A DNA stretch of 53,813 nucleotides from JBKPNX01 sp046732855. Lineage in GTDB: Bacteria; Pseudomonadota; Alphaproteobacteria; Geminicoccales; Geminicoccaceae. Location of the stretch: contig JBKPNX010000056.1 of the NCBI GenBank assembly GCA_046732855.1, positions 1 to 53,813 on the forward strand, in the 5' to 3' direction. The position numbers and the translations under genes are program-made. The notes beneath the pieces were generated by a model, which was not told the origin of the DNA, searched no databases, and saw only the letters and a list, made by a program, of their open reading frames with translations. Positions 7,953 to 16,499 of the stretch are shown in pieces. Position 1 is the stretch's first letter. Every line of letters begins with the position of its first letter.

Positions 7953-9538
7953 TCAGGGGGAGCCAGCCGCGGGATTCTTGAATCGGGCCAGGCGGAAGCG
8001 GGGGAAATCGAGCGCATCGATCGGCAACTCGAACTGATCCCGCAGCGCCCATACCATGATCTGGTGGTGCAGCGGTACGACGACCACGTCGGCCAATACC
8101 GTCCGCCACACCTCTTCGATCATGGCATCCCGGGCGTAGGTGACCATAGCGGTGCCTATTGTATCGATTAGCTCGTCGACGTGCGGGTTGGCATAGCCTG
8201 TCGCGTTGTACTGGCTGTCGCTGCGATACAGATACACGAAGGGATTGTGGGAATCGAACGTCTGCGTTCCCCACCCCAGCATGTAGAAGTCGGTCCGCCG
8301 CTCCCGCAGCTTGGCGATGTGCTCGCCCATGGGCGCGATCGCCAGATCAACGATGATGCCGATCTTGGCCAGCATGGCGGCGACCGCGCGGCAGATCGCC
8401 TCGTCGTTGAGGTAGCGGTTCTTCGGGCAGTCGAGCCGGACCTCGAAACCGTTCGGGTAGCCGGCCTCGGCCAGCAGGCCTTTGGCGCGGTGGAGGTCAT
8501 AGGCTGGTCGGGCGTCGAACTCCGGCGTGTAACCGTTCATTCCCGGCTGGATGATCATACCCGCGGGTATGGCGTAGCCACGCATGATCCCGGTCCGGAT
8601 CGCGTCGATGTCGATCGCTCGGTAGACCGCCAGACGGACCCGCAGGTCGGCGAACGGGTTCCGCCCCTTAATGTTCGATGAGTGAAGCTCCGGGCTGCCC
8701 TGATTGAGGCCGAAGAAGATGGTCCGGAACTCCATCGTCTGCTCGAGCCTTACCCCCGGCGTGCTTGCGAGCCGATCGAGCTCGGCAAGCGGCGGGTCGT
8801 GCAGGAAATCGATCTCGCCACCGAGCAGGGCGGTAATGCGACGCGCCGGATCGGTGATCGCGGTGAAGACGACCCGGTCGATGTTGTGCGGGTGCTCCGC
8901 CATCCCCACCACTCCGCGTTCTTGACCAGCACTGTGCGTGCGCCCGGCTCGTATGCTTCCAGCGCGAACGGGCCAGTGCCGTTGGCGTGGTCCTCGACGT
9001 AAGCGACCTCGGCATCGGAATAGGGGACTACCTCGACCGCGCCATGTCGCTCCGCCCATCCCTTGGACATGATGCCGATATCGAAGAGCTCGTCCGGCAG
9101 GATCGGGTTCGGGACCACGGTCCGGACCCGCACGACATGGTCGCCCACTGCCTCGACCGCCGCGACAGACCGCACGCCGGCGGCGAACTCGGATTCAGGC
9201 GACAGCGCCCGGTGCAGGCTGAAGACGACATCGGCCGCGGTCAGTGGTGTACCGTCGTGGAAGCGCACGTCCTGGCGCAACTCGAATTCCCACGTGGTCG
9301 GATCGATCGGGCGCCAGGCCACGGCGAGAGCAGGCCTGATGCTGTGGTCCGAGTCGAAATCGATTAAGGGCTCGTAGACCTGCATGTTCTGCGCCCGGGT
9401 TGGGTTATGGTTGAACGCGTGCGGGTCGAAGGTCACGCCGGCGATAGCACTTGACCAGCGCAATACGTTCTCGGCTCGTCCCGGCGCAGGCCACGCCAGG
9501 ATCAATGCCATGAAAAGCATGACCAGCGGGGCCATCAC
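7953..9538 (-). pseudogene. frameshifted periplasmic binding protein of the peptide/opine/nickel family (SBP_bac_5)
   Basis: Two overlapping frames together encode one family 5 solute-binding protein of about 528 residues, a normal length. The first (from 9538) has a signal peptide, then ENVLRWSSAIAGVTFDPHAF and the usual FHDGTPLTAADVVFSLHR, and runs to KNAEWWGW. The second resumes at AEHPHNIDRVVFTAITDP and continues through GYPNGFEVRLDCP to the stop at 7953. Restoring one G in the GGGATGG run (C on the plus strand near 8899-8901) joins them as WWGWAEHPHNID. No permease or ATPase gene is adjacent. It is either a decayed gene or a single-base assembly error. The start is GTG at 9538 or ATG at 9535. 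Confidence 0.85.
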
Positions 9539-9592
9539 CTCACTTCCCGCGTTTGCTGCTCGCCGCCAGGAAAAGTTGAGGCGGTAAGAAAG

Positions 9593-9973
9593 CTAGCGCT
9601 CGACCTTGCCGCCGGCCTGCTGCCAGGCGGTGAAGCCGCCGAGCATGTTGACCACGTTGGCGATGCCCATGTCCTTGAGCGTCTTGGCGGCGAGCGCGGA
9701 GCGCCCGCCGGAGGCACAGTAGAGCACGAGGCGCTTGCCCGAGCCGAGCTCCGGCTTGTGGTACGGCGCCGCCGGGTCGGCGTAGAACTCGAGGTGGCCG
9801 CGCGGCGTGTGGACGGCGCCGGGGATTCTGCCTTGCGTTGCCAGCTCGGCGCCTTCGCGCACGTCCACGAACACGACGTCGTCCCGGCCGAGCAGCTGCT
9901 TCGCCTCCTCGACGCTGAGCGTCCCGACCGCGGCGTTCGCCTCGGCGACCAGCTCGGCGGCGCGTTTGACCAT
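9593..9973 (-). CDS. rhodanese-domain sulfurtransferase
   Basis: A 126-residue single-domain rhodanese. The active-site loop is YCASGGRS with catalytic Cys86, preceded by VVFVDVRE (about 33-40) and IPGAVHTPRG (50-59), and followed by the LGGFTAWQQAGG C-terminal signature. Such proteins carry a persulfide on the cysteine and pass sulfur to thiol acceptors; the partner here is unknown. There is no signal peptide, so it is cytosolic. It lies 22 bp downstream of the GYD-domain gene on the same strand and is probably co-transcribed with it; the decayed binding-protein gene follows 54 bp later. Confidence 0.88.
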   Translation of the reverse strand: MVKRAAELVAEANAAVGTLSVEEAKQLLGRDDVVFVDVREGAELATQGRIPGAVHTPRGHLEFYADPAAPYHKPELGSGKRLVLYCASGGRSALAAKTLKDMGIANVVNMLGGFTAWQQAGGKVER

Positions 9974-9995
9974 GGGCGTCTCCTCCCCGCGCAGC

Positions 9996-10274
9996 TCAGG
10001 TCTTGGCGAGCGCCGCGCGCATCGCCGCGTCGTCGAACGCAGGCAGCGAGCGGAATTTCCCGAAGCCCTGCCTCACGTACCACACCGAGAACGTCAGCAT
10101 GGCATCGGCGCTCGGCGCGTCGACGATATCGACGAAGTCGACCTCGCCCTGGGTGTAGTAGACCGCCTCGAGCTTGATGTTCAGCTCCTTGAGCTTGGCC
10201 TTGGCCTGATCGATGCGCTCGGCGTGCCGGCCGGCCCACTCCGGGCCGAGCGTTCCCAACAGAACGTACTTCAT
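9996..10274 (-). CDS. GYD-domain (dimeric alpha/beta barrel-like) protein
   Basis: 92 residues starting MKYVLLGTLGPEWAGRHAER, with a LKELNIKLEAVYYTQGEVD core and DIVDAPSADAMLTFSVW. This is the typical pattern of GYD/DUF3303-type small proteins, which adopt a ferredoxin-like dimeric fold and have no established reaction. The ATG at 10274 is preferred over an upstream in-frame start at 10325, because the extra 17 residues are unlike the family and reach into the promoter shared with the divergent DUF1330 gene. It heads a likely two-gene operon with the rhodanese. Confidence 0.75.
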   Translation of the reverse strand: MKYVLLGTLGPEWAGRHAERIDQAKAKLKELNIKLEAVYYTQGEVDFVDIVDAPSADAMLTFSVWYVRQGFGKFRSLPAFDDAAMRAALAKT

Positions 10275-10389
10275 GCTACGGGCCCCCCACTGAGCGGCGG
10301 ATCTCGGGACCGCCATGCACGACAATCTAGACCCGCAGGCGTTCCCGGTGCAAAGCCATCCTGCGTGTCCGGCGACAGGAGAGATGCCA

Positions 10390-10677
10390 ATGGCAGCCTA
10401 TATCGTCGCGCAGCTGAAGGTGCGCGATCCGGCGATGTTCCAGCGCTACCGCGATGCGGTTACCGCGCTGGTCGACCGCTTCGGCGGCCGCTACCGGGTG
10501 CGCGGCGGCGAGCTCGAGGTGCTGGAGGGAGAGTGGCCCTACCCGCGCCTCACGATCATCGAATTTCAGAGCCGCGCGGCCGCCCGACTGTTCTACCATT
10601 CGCCCGAGTACCAGAAGATCCAGCCGCTGCGCGAGCAGTCCGCCGAAGGCACCGTGGCGATCGTCGAAGGCGTATGA
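10390..10677 (+). CDS. DUF1330 family protein
   Basis: 95 residues beginning MAAYIVAQLKVRDPAMFQRY and ending in a REQSAEGTVAIVEGV strand, which is the usual DUF1330 arrangement (a ferredoxin-like dimeric fold; the biochemical role is not established). Conserved features seen are RVRGGELEVLEGEW and IIEFQSRAAARLFYHSPEY. The ATG at 10390 has an AGGAGA ribosome site 7 bases upstream; an ATG at 10384 would add two residues. It is transcribed divergently from the GYD/rhodanese pair across a 115-bp gap. Confidence 0.85.
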   Translation: MAAYIVAQLKVRDPAMFQRYRDAVTALVDRFGGRYRVRGGELEVLEGEWPYPRLTIIEFQSRAAARLFYHSPEYQKIQPLREQSAEGTVAIVEGV

Positions 10678-10866
10678 CCCGAAGCTGCGGCAGCGAGCGG
10701 TATGCGCGCCCCAGCTGCCCGACCGTGAGGAGTCTATCGGGCGCACCTGCCGGTTGAGCGGGCGAAGCTGGCGCCGCACGGAGGGCGCTTCGACAAGGAT
10801 CTTGCTTTTGCTGTCAAATTTCCCGACATAACGAGCGCCGCTCCCAGAAGACGACCCGCAAGAACC

Positions 10867-11382
10867 ATGAGCGCACGGATGCGACCCACCGCCATCGCCC
10901 TGTTCCTCACGCCTATTCTGACGATCGCGGCGTCCGCCCAGACACCCGAGTTCCTTGGCACTCATCGGGATTGGAACGTTTATGCGTTCACCGAGAACAG
11001 CGGGAAGATCTGCTACATGGCGAGCGAGCCGAAGAAGCAGGAGGGCGACTACACCCGGCGGGGCAACCCGGCCTTGCTGGTGACCCGTCGCCCGGGACCG
11101 AAGGTGGTGGATGAGGTGAGCGTCCAGCCCGGCTACACGTATAAGGAGAACAGCGAGGTCCAGGTCGGGGTCGGCAAGAACAAGTTCGCGTTGTTCACGC
11201 GCGGCGAGCACGCCTGGACCAAGAGCGAGGACGCCGATCGGGCCCTGATCGAAGCGATGAAGCAGGGCAGCGAGATGACGGTTCGCGGCACCTCGGCCAA
11301 GGGCACCCACTCCCTCGATACCTATTCGCTGCTCGGCTTCACGGCGGCTTATCAGGCCATGACAGGTGCCTGTAAGGGCTGA
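10867..11382 (+). CDS. invasion-associated locus B (IalB) family secreted protein
   Basis: 171 residues with a signal peptide (LFLTPILTIAASAQT, cleavage near residue 25). The mature part has the IalB pattern: DWNVYAFTENSGKICYMASEP with the first conserved Cys, TRRGNPALLVTRRPG, FTRGEHAWTKSEDAD, and TYSLLGFTAAYQAM near the end followed by the second Cys. The family is named for a Bartonella erythrocyte-invasion factor, but most alphaproteobacterial members are periplasmic proteins of unknown role, so virulence should not be assumed. Its stop lies 15 bp before rlmN; I recall the same pairing in other alphaproteobacteria. Confidence 0.85.
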   Translation: MSARMRPTAIALFLTPILTIAASAQTPEFLGTHRDWNVYAFTENSGKICYMASEPKKQEGDYTRRGNPALLVTRRPGPKVVDEVSVQPGYTYKENSEVQVGVGKNKFALFTRGEHAWTKSEDADRALIEAMKQGSEMTVRGTSAKGTHSLDTYSLLGFTAAYQAMTGACKG

Positions 11383-11397
11383 GGTCGGGGCGCATCC

Positions 11398-12516
11398 GTG
11401 GCCGTAGCCGCCGCCGAGCATTTCGACGCCGAGGCATGTGACGACCTGATCGGTCTGACCAGGCCCGAGTTGGCGCAGATCGTGCGCGGGCTCGGCGAGC
11501 CGGAGCGGACCGCATCGATGCGCGCGCACCAGCTGTGGCACTGGCTCTATCACCGCGGCGTCACCGACCCCGCACTGATGACGTCTCTTCCGCAAGTTTT
11601 GCGCGAGAGGCTTGCGGCGCGTTACCGTTGCACGCGACCGTGCATCGTCGACCATCAGGAGTCCGCCGACGGTACGCGCAAATGGCTGCTGCGCTTTGGC
11701 GACGGCCGCGATGTGGAGACGGTCTATATTCCCGAGCCCGATCGCGGCGCGGTGTGCATCTCCACCCAGGTGGGGTGCAGCCTGACCTGCTCGTTCTGCC
11801 ACACCGGGACCATGCCGTTCGTGCGCAACCTGAGCGCCAGCGAGGTTCTCGCTCAGCTGATGGTCGCGCGCGATGCCTTGGGCGAATGGCCCACGCCGAG
11901 CGGCGCCCGCCGGCTCAGCCACATCGTGGTCATGGGCATGGGCGAGCCGCTGCTCAATTTCGAGCAGACCGCGCGCGCGTTGCGCATCGCGATGGATGCC
12001 GACGGCCTCGCCTTTGCCCGGCGCAAGATCACGCTGTCGACCTCGGGCGTGGTGCCCAAGATCGAGGCCTGCGGTCGCGAGCTCGGCGTCGGCCTCGCGA
12101 TCTCGCTGCATGCGGTGCGCGATGAGCTGCGCGACGAGCTGGTGCCCATTAACCGAAAATGGAACATTGCGGCGCTACTCGACGCGTGCCGCGCCTACGC
12201 CGGCGGGTCGGACCGGACGATAACCTTCGAGTACGTGATGCTGGACGGCCTCAACGACGCGAACGCGGACGCCCGCGAGCTGGTGCGCCTGATCCGTGGG
12301 ATCCCGGCCAAGGTCAACCTGATCCCGTTCAATCCTTGGCCGGGCGCCCCCTATCGTTGCTCGCCGCCCGAGCGGATTGCGGCATTCGCCGCGATCGTGA
12401 GCCGCGCCGGCTATCCCGCGCCGGTGCGTACGCCACGCGGCAGCGACATTCTCGCCGCCTGCGGTCAGCTGAAGACCGCGAGCGAGCGCCGCAGGCGCAC
12501 TGGCCTCGCGGCCTGA
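11398..12516 (+). CDS. rlmN: dual-specificity 23S rRNA A2503 / tRNA A37 C2-methyltransferase RlmN
   Basis: Radical-SAM enzyme that methylates carbon 2 of A2503 in 23S rRNA and of A37 in some tRNAs, supporting ribosome fidelity. The 372-residue length is normal. The CxxxCxxC cluster motif is at Cys127, Cys131 and Cys134 (GCSLTCSFCHTG). The catalytic cysteine pair is visible as Cys355 in RGSDILAACGQL and Cys120 in RGAVCISTQVGC. VVMGMGEPLLNF and ITLSTSGVVPKI are also characteristic. The start is GTG at 11398. It follows the IalB-family gene by 15 bp and precedes sppA by 3 bp, so the three are probably one transcript. Confidence 0.96.
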   Translation: MAVAAAEHFDAEACDDLIGLTRPELAQIVRGLGEPERTASMRAHQLWHWLYHRGVTDPALMTSLPQVLRERLAARYRCTRPCIVDHQESADGTRKWLLRFGDGRDVETVYIPEPDRGAVCISTQVGCSLTCSFCHTGTMPFVRNLSASEVLAQLMVARDALGEWPTPSGARRLSHIVVMGMGEPLLNFEQTARALRIAMDADGLAFARRKITLSTSGVVPKIEACGRELGVGLAISLHAVRDELRDELVPINRKWNIAALLDACRAYAGGSDRTITFEYVMLDGLNDANADARELVRLIRGIPAKVNLIPFNPWPGAPYRCSPPERIAAFAAIVSRAGYPAPVRTPRGSDILAACGQLKTASERRRRTGLAA

Positions 12517-12519
12517 GCC

Positions 12520-14235
12520 ATGCGCCGGTTCCTGGTCGGGTTTCTCGCGACGACTGGCGCGCTGGCGCTGCTCGTAGTAGCCGGCGGCATCGCCGGCGCC
12601 TGGCTGCTGCTGCCGCACCGGCCAAAACTGCCGGAGCGGATGATCATCACGCTCGACCTCAGGGATGAGATCCCCGAGGTGCGCCGGGTGGACCCGTTGA
12701 GCGCACTCGGCCTGCCGCAGTCCCAAACCCTGATCGAGCTGATCACGGCACTCGATCAGGCCGGGCAGGACCCGCGCGTCCAAGGACTGATCGCCCGCCT
12801 CGATGACGTCGGCCCAGGCCTGGCACAGGCGCAGGAGCTGCGGGCCGCGCTCGCGCGCTTTCGCGATCAGGGCAAGTTCGCCTACGCCCACGCCGACAGC
12901 TTCGGCGAGTTTGGCCCAGGCATGCTCGGCTATTATCTGGCCACGGTGTTCGATGAGGTCCATCTGCAGCCGCTCGGCGCGCTCGGCCTCACCGGCGTGG
13001 TGATCGAGACCCCGTTGCTCCGCGGGCTGCTCGACCGGCTCGGAATCGAGCCCGCCTTGGACAAGCGCGGCGTCTACAAGAACGCCGCCGACACGTTCAC
13101 CGACTCGGAGCTCTCGCCAGCGCATCGCGAGTCGCTGGAATCCTTGGCGGCGTCGGTCGACGAGCAGCTCAAATCGGGCATCGCGGAGGGCCGCGGCATG
13201 ACGGTCGCCGAGGTGACGCGGCTGATCGACGGCGGCCCGTACCTCGCGGATGAAGCGAAGAGCGTCCGGCTGGTCGACCGGCTGAGCTACTGGCCCGACG
13301 TGCTCGAGCAGGCTCGAACACGGGCCGGGACGGCCGCAGAGCTGGTGTCCTTGGGCGACTATGCCCGGGCGGTCGACCTCGCGCCCGATCACGGAGCGCC
13401 GGTGATCGCCCTGATTCAGGGCGTGGGCCAGATCCAGCGCGGCGACAGCGACTATGGCGCTTTGGACGGCTGGGTGATGGGCGCCGACACGATCGCCACC
13501 GCGCTCGCCGACGCGATCGACGATCCGGAGGTGCGGGCGATCCTGTTCCGGATCAACTCCCCCGGCGGCTCGGCGGTCGCCTCGGAGAGCATCGGCCGCC
13601 AGATCCGCCGTGCCGGGGAACAGGGCAAGCCGGTGATCGTGTCGATGGCCGAATTTGCCGCGTCCGGCGGTTACTGGATCGCGATGGACGCCGCCCGCAT
13701 CGTCGCTGAGCCCGGCACGCTCACCGGTTCGATCGGGGTGTTCGCGGGCAAGCCGGTCCTGGCCCAGTTCTGGGACGAGATCGGCGTCAACTGGGGCCAG
13801 GTTGCGCGCGGCGCCAACGCCACCATGTGGAGCACGCTCGTGGGCTACAGCGAGCACGCGCGCGCCCGTCTCGAGGCCTTCCTCGACCAGACCTACGCCG
13901 CGTTCGTCGCGGGCGTGTCCCGGGGCCGCGGGTTGTCGCGCGACGAGGTCCTGAGGGTCGCCGAGGGGCGGGTCTGGACCGGACAGCAGGCCAAGGATCT
14001 GGGGCTGGTCGATGAGCTCGGGGGCTTCGATCGCGCGCTCGCGCTGGCCAAAGAGACGGTCGGGATCGCGCCGCAGCAGGGGGTCGAGCTGCGCCAGTTC
14101 CCCAAGGAACTGACCCCTTGGGAGGAGGTCCTGGAGCTGCTCAACGGGTCGCCCGGGCTGCTCCACGCCGTAGGCGCCTGGCTGCAGCTGCTGCGGCCGG
14201 GCGTGCTCAGCACTCCACCGATCGCGATCCGGTGA
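12520..14235 (+). CDS. sppA: signal peptide peptidase SppA, 67-kDa type
   Basis: Inner-membrane serine protease that degrades cleaved signal peptides. The 571-residue length identifies the long, tandem-repeat form. There is one N-terminal transmembrane segment (about residues 5-30). The catalytic Lys187 is seen in KRGVYKNAADTF in the first repeat, and the nucleophile Ser382 in AEFAASGGYWIAMDA in the second, the Ser/Lys dyad being contributed by different repeats as in E. coli. FRINSPGGSAVASE and GTLTGSIGVFAGKP are further signatures. It starts 3 bp after rlmN. No sign of truncation. Confidence 0.95.
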   Translation: MRRFLVGFLATTGALALLVVAGGIAGAWLLLPHRPKLPERMIITLDLRDEIPEVRRVDPLSALGLPQSQTLIELITALDQAGQDPRVQGLIARLDDVGPGLAQAQELRAALARFRDQGKFAYAHADSFGEFGPGMLGYYLATVFDEVHLQPLGALGLTGVVIETPLLRGLLDRLGIEPALDKRGVYKNAADTFTDSELSPAHRESLESLAASVDEQLKSGIAEGRGMTVAEVTRLIDGGPYLADEAKSVRLVDRLSYWPDVLEQARTRAGTAAELVSLGDYARAVDLAPDHGAPVIALIQGVGQIQRGDSDYGALDGWVMGADTIATALADAIDDPEVRAILFRINSPGGSAVASESIGRQIRRAGEQGKPVIVSMAEFAASGGYWIAMDAARIVAEPGTLTGSIGVFAGKPVLAQFWDEIGVNWGQVARGANATMWSTLVGYSEHARARLEAFLDQTYAAFVAGVSRGRGLSRDEVLRVAEGRVWTGQQAKDLGLVDELGGFDRALALAKETVGIAPQQGVELRQFPKELTPWEEVLELLNGSPGLLHAVGAWLQLLRPGVLSTPPIAIR

Positions 14236-14316
14236 CCGCTCGCCCTATCGTGCGGCCGGGCACAGCCGAGCTCGGCCGGCCGGGGGCGGGCGCTACCCGC
14301 TTCAACGAGGTTTGCC

Positions 14317-15123
14317 GTGTGTCGCTATTTCGGCCTGCGCGCGAATAGACCGACCCGGGTCGAATGGCACCTGGTGGGCGCGCCGAACTCACTGCTCGCC
14401 CAGAGCCGGCGCGACCTCAGCGGGTTCGAGCATGCCGACGGCTGGGGTATCGCGGCCTACGACGGCGACGACCTGCACGTGCAGCGACGCGCGTCGGCGG
14501 CACACGATTGCCATGTCTTCCGCGCCGCCGCCGAGCGGGTCGAGGCGACCACGGTGCTGGCCCATGTGCGCCGCGCGACCGTCGGGCGGGTCGGCCTCGC
14601 CAACACGCATCCTTTCGTGCACGGCCGCTTCGCCCTGGTGCACAACGGCACCGTGCCGTACTTCGCGAGCATCCAGCCACGTCTGCTGGACGGGATGACC
14701 GCGGAACACTGCGCGGCGATCCAGGGCGCCACCGACAGCGAGCATCTCCTGCATCTGATCCTGTCGATCCACGCGCAACTCGGCGGCTCGCTGTTCGCGA
14801 GCCTCGAGGCGGCCCTTCGGCGCGTGCTCACGCTCTGCCACGAGTTCGGCCAGGAGCCGCACCTGGGGCTCAATGTGCTGCTCACCGATGGCGAGCGCAT
14901 GGTCGGCAGCCGCTGGCGGCGCACGCTGCACTTCCTCGAGCAGACCGGAACTGCACCTCCGCCGGACGAGCCCCCGGTGCCCGCCACCGCACCCGACTAC
15001 CGTGCGCTGATCATCGCCTCGGAGCCGACCAGCACCGGTGCGTGGGCCGAAATCCCGGAACGTTCTGTGTTCGAGGTCACCCCGGATCTGCGCCTGCGTA
15101 TCGAGCCGCTGGGCGAGAGCTGA
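14317..15123 (+). CDS. class II glutamine amidotransferase (YafJ/EgtC-like)
   Basis: A 268-residue N-terminal-nucleophile amidotransferase domain with no attached synthetase. After removal of Met1, Cys2 of MCRYFGLRAN would be the nucleophile that releases ammonia from glutamine. Other family marks are HADGWGIAAYDG (about 39-50), LAHVRRATVGRVGLANTHPF and FALVHNGTVPYF. Stand-alone members include YafJ and the ergothioneine enzyme EgtC; none of the other egt genes are present here, so the substrate is unknown. The start is fixed by Cys2. It lies 81 bp after sppA. Confidence 0.9.
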   Translation: MCRYFGLRANRPTRVEWHLVGAPNSLLAQSRRDLSGFEHADGWGIAAYDGDDLHVQRRASAAHDCHVFRAAAERVEATTVLAHVRRATVGRVGLANTHPFVHGRFALVHNGTVPYFASIQPRLLDGMTAEHCAAIQGATDSEHLLHLILSIHAQLGGSLFASLEAALRRVLTLCHEFGQEPHLGLNVLLTDGERMVGSRWRRTLHFLEQTGTAPPPDEPPVPATAPDYRALIIASEPTSTGAWAEIPERSVFEVTPDLRLRIEPLGES

Positions 15124-15302
15124 GGCCGCGCTTCTTGCGCGGGCCGCCGAGGCTCACCCGAACGCGGCGGGGCCGCTCGAATGCGGGATACGGCTCCGAC
15201 CGCACCGACCGTGGGGGCTGTCGACGAGCCCCAGTCGCTTACCCGGCAACAGGTAATTTACCTCAGACGGGTCCGCTGCGGCGGATCAGAAGGTAGGCCG
15301 CG

Positions 15303-15503
15303 ATGCGCAATGACATCGATTCGGGCGAGGTGATCCTCGAATTCGTCCAGATCGGCGCCCTGATCCGGGTCAGCGCCATGGACCCGAACAGCCTGACCGA
15401 GGTCGTGATCTGCGGTCCGGCGAGCGCTGGCGAGGCGGCTCTGCGCCGCGTGGTTCTGCGCAAGCTCGACTATGCCCTCGGACGCCGGCCCGACCCGCGC
15501 TGA
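15303..15503 (+). CDS. small conserved alphaproteobacterial protein (DUF6898-like)
   Basis: 66 residues: MRNDIDSGEVILEFVQIGAL then IRVSAMDPNSLTEVVICGPA, and a closing RVVLRKLDYAL helix. The beta-rich start with EVVIxGP followed by an LxRVxLRKL helix is the pattern of DUF6898 proteins, small proteins of unknown function found in many alphaproteobacteria. The family name is from memory and unverified. It sits 79 bp before livH on the same strand and may be the first gene of the transporter transcript. There is no signal peptide or membrane segment. Confidence 0.65.
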   Translation: MRNDIDSGEVILEFVQIGALIRVSAMDPNSLTEVVICGPASAGEAALRRVVLRKLDYALGRRPDPR

Positions 15504-15582
15504 ACCAGCTTGCTCAAGTAAGGGGCATGCTCTAGAGCTAGCCGTCCCGCCTGCCTTCGCGGAGCCGAGAGCGCATACCTCG

Positions 15583-16497
15583 ATGCTGTACTTTCTGCAG
15601 CAGCTGATTAATGGCCTGACCCTGGGCGCCATGTACGGCCTGATCGCGATCGGCTACAGCATGGTCTACGGCATCATCGGCATGATCAATTTCGCCCACG
15701 GCGAGATCTACATGATCGGCGCCTTCCTCTCGATCATCAGCTTCGCCCTGCTCGGCATTCTCGGCATCACCTGGGTGCCGCTGGCCCTGCTCATCGTGCT
15801 GCTGGTCGCGATGGCCTGCACCTCGGCCTACGGCTGGACCGTCGAGCGGCTCGCGTACCGGCCGCTGCGCGGCTCGTTTCGCCTGGCGCCGCTGATCTCG
15901 GCGATCGGCATGTCGATCTTCCTGCAGAATTACGTGCAGCTGCTGCAGGGCGCCAACGTCAAGCCGCTGCCGCCGGTGATCACGGGCGGCTTCGTGTACG
16001 GCTCGGGCGGCGGCTTCCCGGTGCGGATCAGTTATATCCAGATCACGATCATGCTGCTGACGGTGGTCTTGATGATCGCGTTCTCGTACCTGATCGGGCG
16101 GACCGCGCTCGGCCGCGCGCAGCGCGCCTGTCAGCAGGATCTGACCATGGCCGGGCTGTGCGGCGTCAATGTCGATCGCACGATTTCGCTGACCTTCGTC
16201 ATGGGCGCGGCGCTCGCCGCGGTCGCCGGCGTCATGGCCACTCTGTATTATGGCGTGATCGACTTCTTCATCGGTTTTCTTGCCGGGATCAAGGCGTTCA
16301 CAGCGGCTGTACTGGGAGGCATCGGCTCGATTCCGGGCGCCATGCTGGGCGGTCTTCTGCTTGGCCTGGTCGAGGCCTTCTGGTCCGGCTACTTCTCGAT
16401 CGAATACAAGGATGTCGCCGCGTTCGCGCTGCTCATCCTGGTCCTGATCTTTCTGCCTACCGGCCTGCTCGGCAAGCCGGAGATCGAGAAGGTCTGA
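15583..16497 (+). CDS. livH: branched-chain amino acid/amide ABC transporter permease LivH
   Basis: Integral membrane permease of the HAAT family, pairing with LivM to move branched-chain amino acids or related amides across the inner membrane. 304 residues with about eight hydrophobic segments. Typical marks are LINGLTLGAMYGLIAIGYSM, INFAHGEIYMIGAF, and the EAA-like loop TALGRAQRACQQDLTMAGLCG (about 175-195). The ATG at 15583 is preferred because MLYFLQQLINGL is the usual family start; the open frame runs 37 codons further upstream but that sequence is not membrane-like. livM follows after 2 bp. Confidence 0.94.
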   Translation: MLYFLQQLINGLTLGAMYGLIAIGYSMVYGIIGMINFAHGEIYMIGAFLSIISFALLGILGITWVPLALLIVLLVAMACTSAYGWTVERLAYRPLRGSFRLAPLISAIGMSIFLQNYVQLLQGANVKPLPPVITGGFVYGSGGGFPVRISYIQITIMLLTVVLMIAFSYLIGRTALGRAQRACQQDLTMAGLCGVNVDRTISLTFVMGAALAAVAGVMATLYYGVIDFFIGFLAGIKAFTAAVLGGIGSIPGAMLGGLLLGLVEAFWSGYFSIEYKDVAAFALLILVLIFLPTGLLGKPEIEKV

Positions 16498-16499
16498 AC

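Noticed and set aside
10327..14166. Long minus-strand frames (594 and 663 codons) opposite IalB, rlmN and sppA
   Set aside because: They lie opposite genes with complete catalytic motifs and have low-complexity composition.
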